DNA of 6,977 nucleotides from Deltaproteobacteria bacterium (GTDB lineage: Bacteria > Desulfobacterota > Desulfobacteria > Desulfobacterales > SURF-7). Position 1 is the first letter of the stretch; the number at the start of each line of letters is the position of its first letter. The notes beneath the pieces were generated by a model that was given only the letters and a program-made list of their open reading frames with translations, did no database searches and had not been told where the DNA came from. Shown here one piece after another: positions 6,086-6,977 of this stretch. Both the position numbers and the translations under genes were made by a program. The stretch is taken from the NCBI GenBank assembly GCA_019307665.1, contig JAFDJC010000172.1, forward strand, positions 1-6,977, in the 5' to 3' direction.

Positions 6086-6673
6086 TTAAATATATCCCTT
6101 GCTAGATCTGACACCAACAATTCGTGCATCAAAAGAAACAGCCTGATCAAGAGTCCTTCCGAGCGCTTTAAAAACAGACTCTATAATATGATGGCCGTTT
6201 CCTCCATATTTGACATTGATATGCAGATTCATCCCGGCTCGATTGGATAACGAACGGAAAAATTCTCCGGCAAGCTGGATATTAAAATCCCCTCCCTGAT
6301 CTGCATGGTCGGGATAGTTATAGACAAGAAAAGGTCGATTGGATAAGTCAACCGTAACCTCGGTCAATGTTTCATCCATCGGGGTAACGGCATGTCCGTA
6401 CCGGTTGATACCTTTTCTGTCACCAAGGGCTTTGTCAAATGCATCACCCAGCACAATTCCCACATCCTCAACCGTATGGTGAAAATCAACATCCAGATCT
6501 CCTTTGGCATCGATTTTCAGGTCAAAAAATCCGTGAACTGAAAAAAGTGTCAGCATATGATCAAAAAAAGGAATGCCGGTGGAAATTTCGCTTTTCCCTG
6601 ACCCGTCAAGGTTAAGCTTTGCGTATATTTCCGTTTCTTTTGTTTTGCGATCGACTTCTGATATTCTTTTCAT
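6086..6673 (-). CDS. hisB: HisB, imidazoleglycerol-phosphate dehydratase (monofunctional)
   Basis: The 195-residue enzyme removes water from imidazole glycerol phosphate to give imidazole acetol phosphate, using manganese bound in a 24-subunit shell. Conserved motifs are GIPFFDHML (33-41), DVDFHHTVEDVGIVLG (61-76, with H65, H66, E69), RYGHAVTPMDE (91-101, with H94 and E101) and GNGHHIIESVFKALGR (158-173, with H161, H162, E165). These appear twice in related form, as expected for the duplicated fold. There is no fused histidinol-phosphatase domain, in contrast to the bifunctional E. coli HisB. The ATG at 6673 has GAGGT (6686-6682) 8 nt upstream. It is probably the first gene of a two-gene hisBA unit. 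Confidence 0.98.
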   Translation of the reverse strand: MKRISEVDRKTKETEIYAKLNLDGSGKSEISTGIPFFDHMLTLFSVHGFFDLKIDAKGDLDVDFHHTVEDVGIVLGDAFDKALGDRKGINRYGHAVTPMDETLTEVTVDLSNRPFLVYNYPDHADQGGDFNIQLAGEFFRSLSNRAGMNLHINVKYGGNGHHIIESVFKALGRTLDQAVSFDARIVGVRSSKGYI

Positions 6674-6686
6674 TTTTTGTTTACCT

Positions 6687-6701
6687 CAAACATCATGTTT
6701 G
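6687..6701. promoter_or_regulatory. 15-bp palindrome abutting the hisB ribosome site
   Basis: CAAACAT and ATGTTTG form perfect 7-bp arms around one central base, directly upstream of the GAGGT ribosome site of hisB. It could be a protein-binding site, or in RNA a small hairpin limiting ribosome access, but a one-base loop cannot form as drawn and the outer pairs are AT-rich. Function is not shown by the sequence. Confidence 0.4.
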
Positions 6702-6765
6702 TAACTGAAAAACAGGTTGTTGCCGATAAAAACACCTGCCCATAAATTCTTTATGATTCAAACTA

Positions 6766-6785
6766 TATAATATCCTGATATTATA
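6766..6785. promoter_or_regulatory. 20-bp perfect dyad over the hisB -10 and start site
   Basis: TATAATATC and GATATTATA are exact inverted copies separated by two bases. One arm contains the minus-strand TATAAT of the hisB promoter, and the other gives a TATAAT on the plus strand. Its position over the -10 and predicted start is where a repressor operator would lie. It could also simply reflect two facing -10 elements. The low complexity (18 of 20 bases form A/T-rich arms) leaves chance possible. Confidence 0.5.
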
Positions 6786-6808
6786 ATACTGTTTCGAAAT
6801 TCGTACAA
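6780..6808 (-). promoter_or_regulatory. predicted hisBA promoter
   Basis: On the minus strand a perfect TATAAT (6785-6780) follows TTGTAC (6808-6803; three of six matches, with the important TTG) at the ideal 17-bp spacing. Transcription would start near 6773, leaving a leader of about 100 nt. A better -35 (TTGACT, 6829-6824) lies upstream, but its correctly spaced -10 is poor. Confidence 0.65.
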
Positions 6809-6924
6809 CGGCACAACAGAAAAAGTCAAGGTAAATTAAAGCAGGCCATTCCCCAGAAAAAAGGGTTATAGTGGTTGTCATAATAACGTTCCGTTTCCAT
6901 GAAAGGGATTTATGCATTGGGTAA

Positions 6925-6957
6925 CACCGGCAACTCGTTGCCGGTGCCCGAAGGGCA
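6925..6957. repeat. two abutting GC-rich hairpins, REP-like
   Basis: The first has perfect 10-bp arms CACCGGCAAC and GTTGCCGGTG around two bases (6925-6946; as RNA, 9 bp with a CTCG loop). The second is TGCCC-GAA-GGGCA (6945-6957), sharing two bases with the first. The block is clearly GC-rich in an AT-rich spacer. Neither strand has a T-run right after it, so it is not an intrinsic terminator. It may be a REP-type intergenic element, an end of a transposon relic, or the 3' structure of an upstream gene; the window ends too soon to decide. Confidence 0.55.
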
Positions 6958-6977
6958 AGAAGCTGTTCTCAAAATTT

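Larger units (their letters stand above)
6674..6977. other. upstream region of hisB, no confident gene
   Basis: This 304-base stretch holds the hisB ribosome site, a palindrome, a predicted promoter with an overlapping dyad, and two GC-rich hairpins at the far end. A 74-codon minus-strand frame (6917-6693) and a 24-codon one starting at 6900 have no ribosome site and no recognisable sequence. On the plus strand a frame opens at ATG 6899 (MKGIYALGNTGN...) and another at ATG 6912, both running off the window. Neither has a well-placed ribosome site, so I do not call them. No run of histidine codons that would mark a his attenuator leader is present. Confidence 0.6.

Noticed and set aside
5623..6105. 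Plus-strand 160-codon frame
   Set aside because: It is antisense to hisA, which has all family motifs in the other strand; no separate gene is supported.
6085..6150. Longer HisA start at 6150
   Set aside because: It would overlap hisB by 21 codons and add a non-conserved leader. The family starts at MIIIPAVDIK, with AAGGGA 10 nt upstream of the ATG at 6084.
6826..6900. 24-codon minus-strand frame (METERYYDNHYN...) as a his leader peptide
   Set aside because: A histidine attenuator peptide needs a run of His codons; this has one. It has no ribosome site and lies upstream of the predicted start site.
6693..6917. Minus-strand 74-codon frame upstream of hisB
   Set aside because: It has no ribosome site or recognisable domain and runs across the predicted promoter and dyad. 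Length is within chance for this composition.

Overview
This is a housekeeping block in which every recognisable gene lies on the minus strand. The order of transcription, from high to low coordinates, is hisB, hisA, dnaG, rpoD, a CAU-anticodon tRNA, then a NIF3/DUF34-family gene cut by the window start. The bacterial primase, the full-length RpoD-type sigma factor, the AT-rich spacers with GGAGG ribosome sites, and the neighbourhood (dnaG-rpoD followed by a tRNA and a NIF3 gene) fit a Gram-negative bacterium. Desulfobacterota (former Deltaproteobacteria) is my best guess. That is an inference from gene order and protein character, not a database result.

Region by region. 1-987: partial NIF3 (YqfO-like) gene. 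988-1169: short spacer with a strong intrinsic terminator at 1023-1062. 1170-1243: tRNA(CAU). 1304-3355: rpoD, whose N-terminus carries eight unbroken Lys/Ala/Pro-rich decapeptide repeats. 3355-5130: dnaG, overlapping rpoD by one base and starting with TTG. 5131-5361: spacer with a good sigma70-type promoter (TTGACA, 17 bp, TACTAT) and a leader of about 160 nt. 5362-6084: hisA. 6086-6673: hisB. 6674-6977: non-coding upstream region with a promoter carrying a perfect TATAAT, a 20-bp dyad over it, a 15-bp palindrome next to the hisB ribosome site, and two abutting GC-rich hairpins near the window end.

How it fits together. hisB and hisA are one nucleotide apart and probably form a two-gene histidine transcription unit, with hisH and hisF elsewhere. 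dnaG and rpoD form a reduced macromolecular-synthesis operon without rpsU in this window. No terminator is visible between rpoD and the tRNA, so that operon may run through the tRNA and end at the hairpin at 1042-1062. The NIF3 gene starts only 35 bp past that hairpin.

I see no mobile element, CRISPR array, defence locus or clearly new multi-gene system. The most notable points are the histone-H1-like repeat tail on RpoD with two adjacent repeat units identical at DNA level, the Met/Ile2 ambiguity of the tRNA, and the unexplained dyads and hairpins upstream of hisB.
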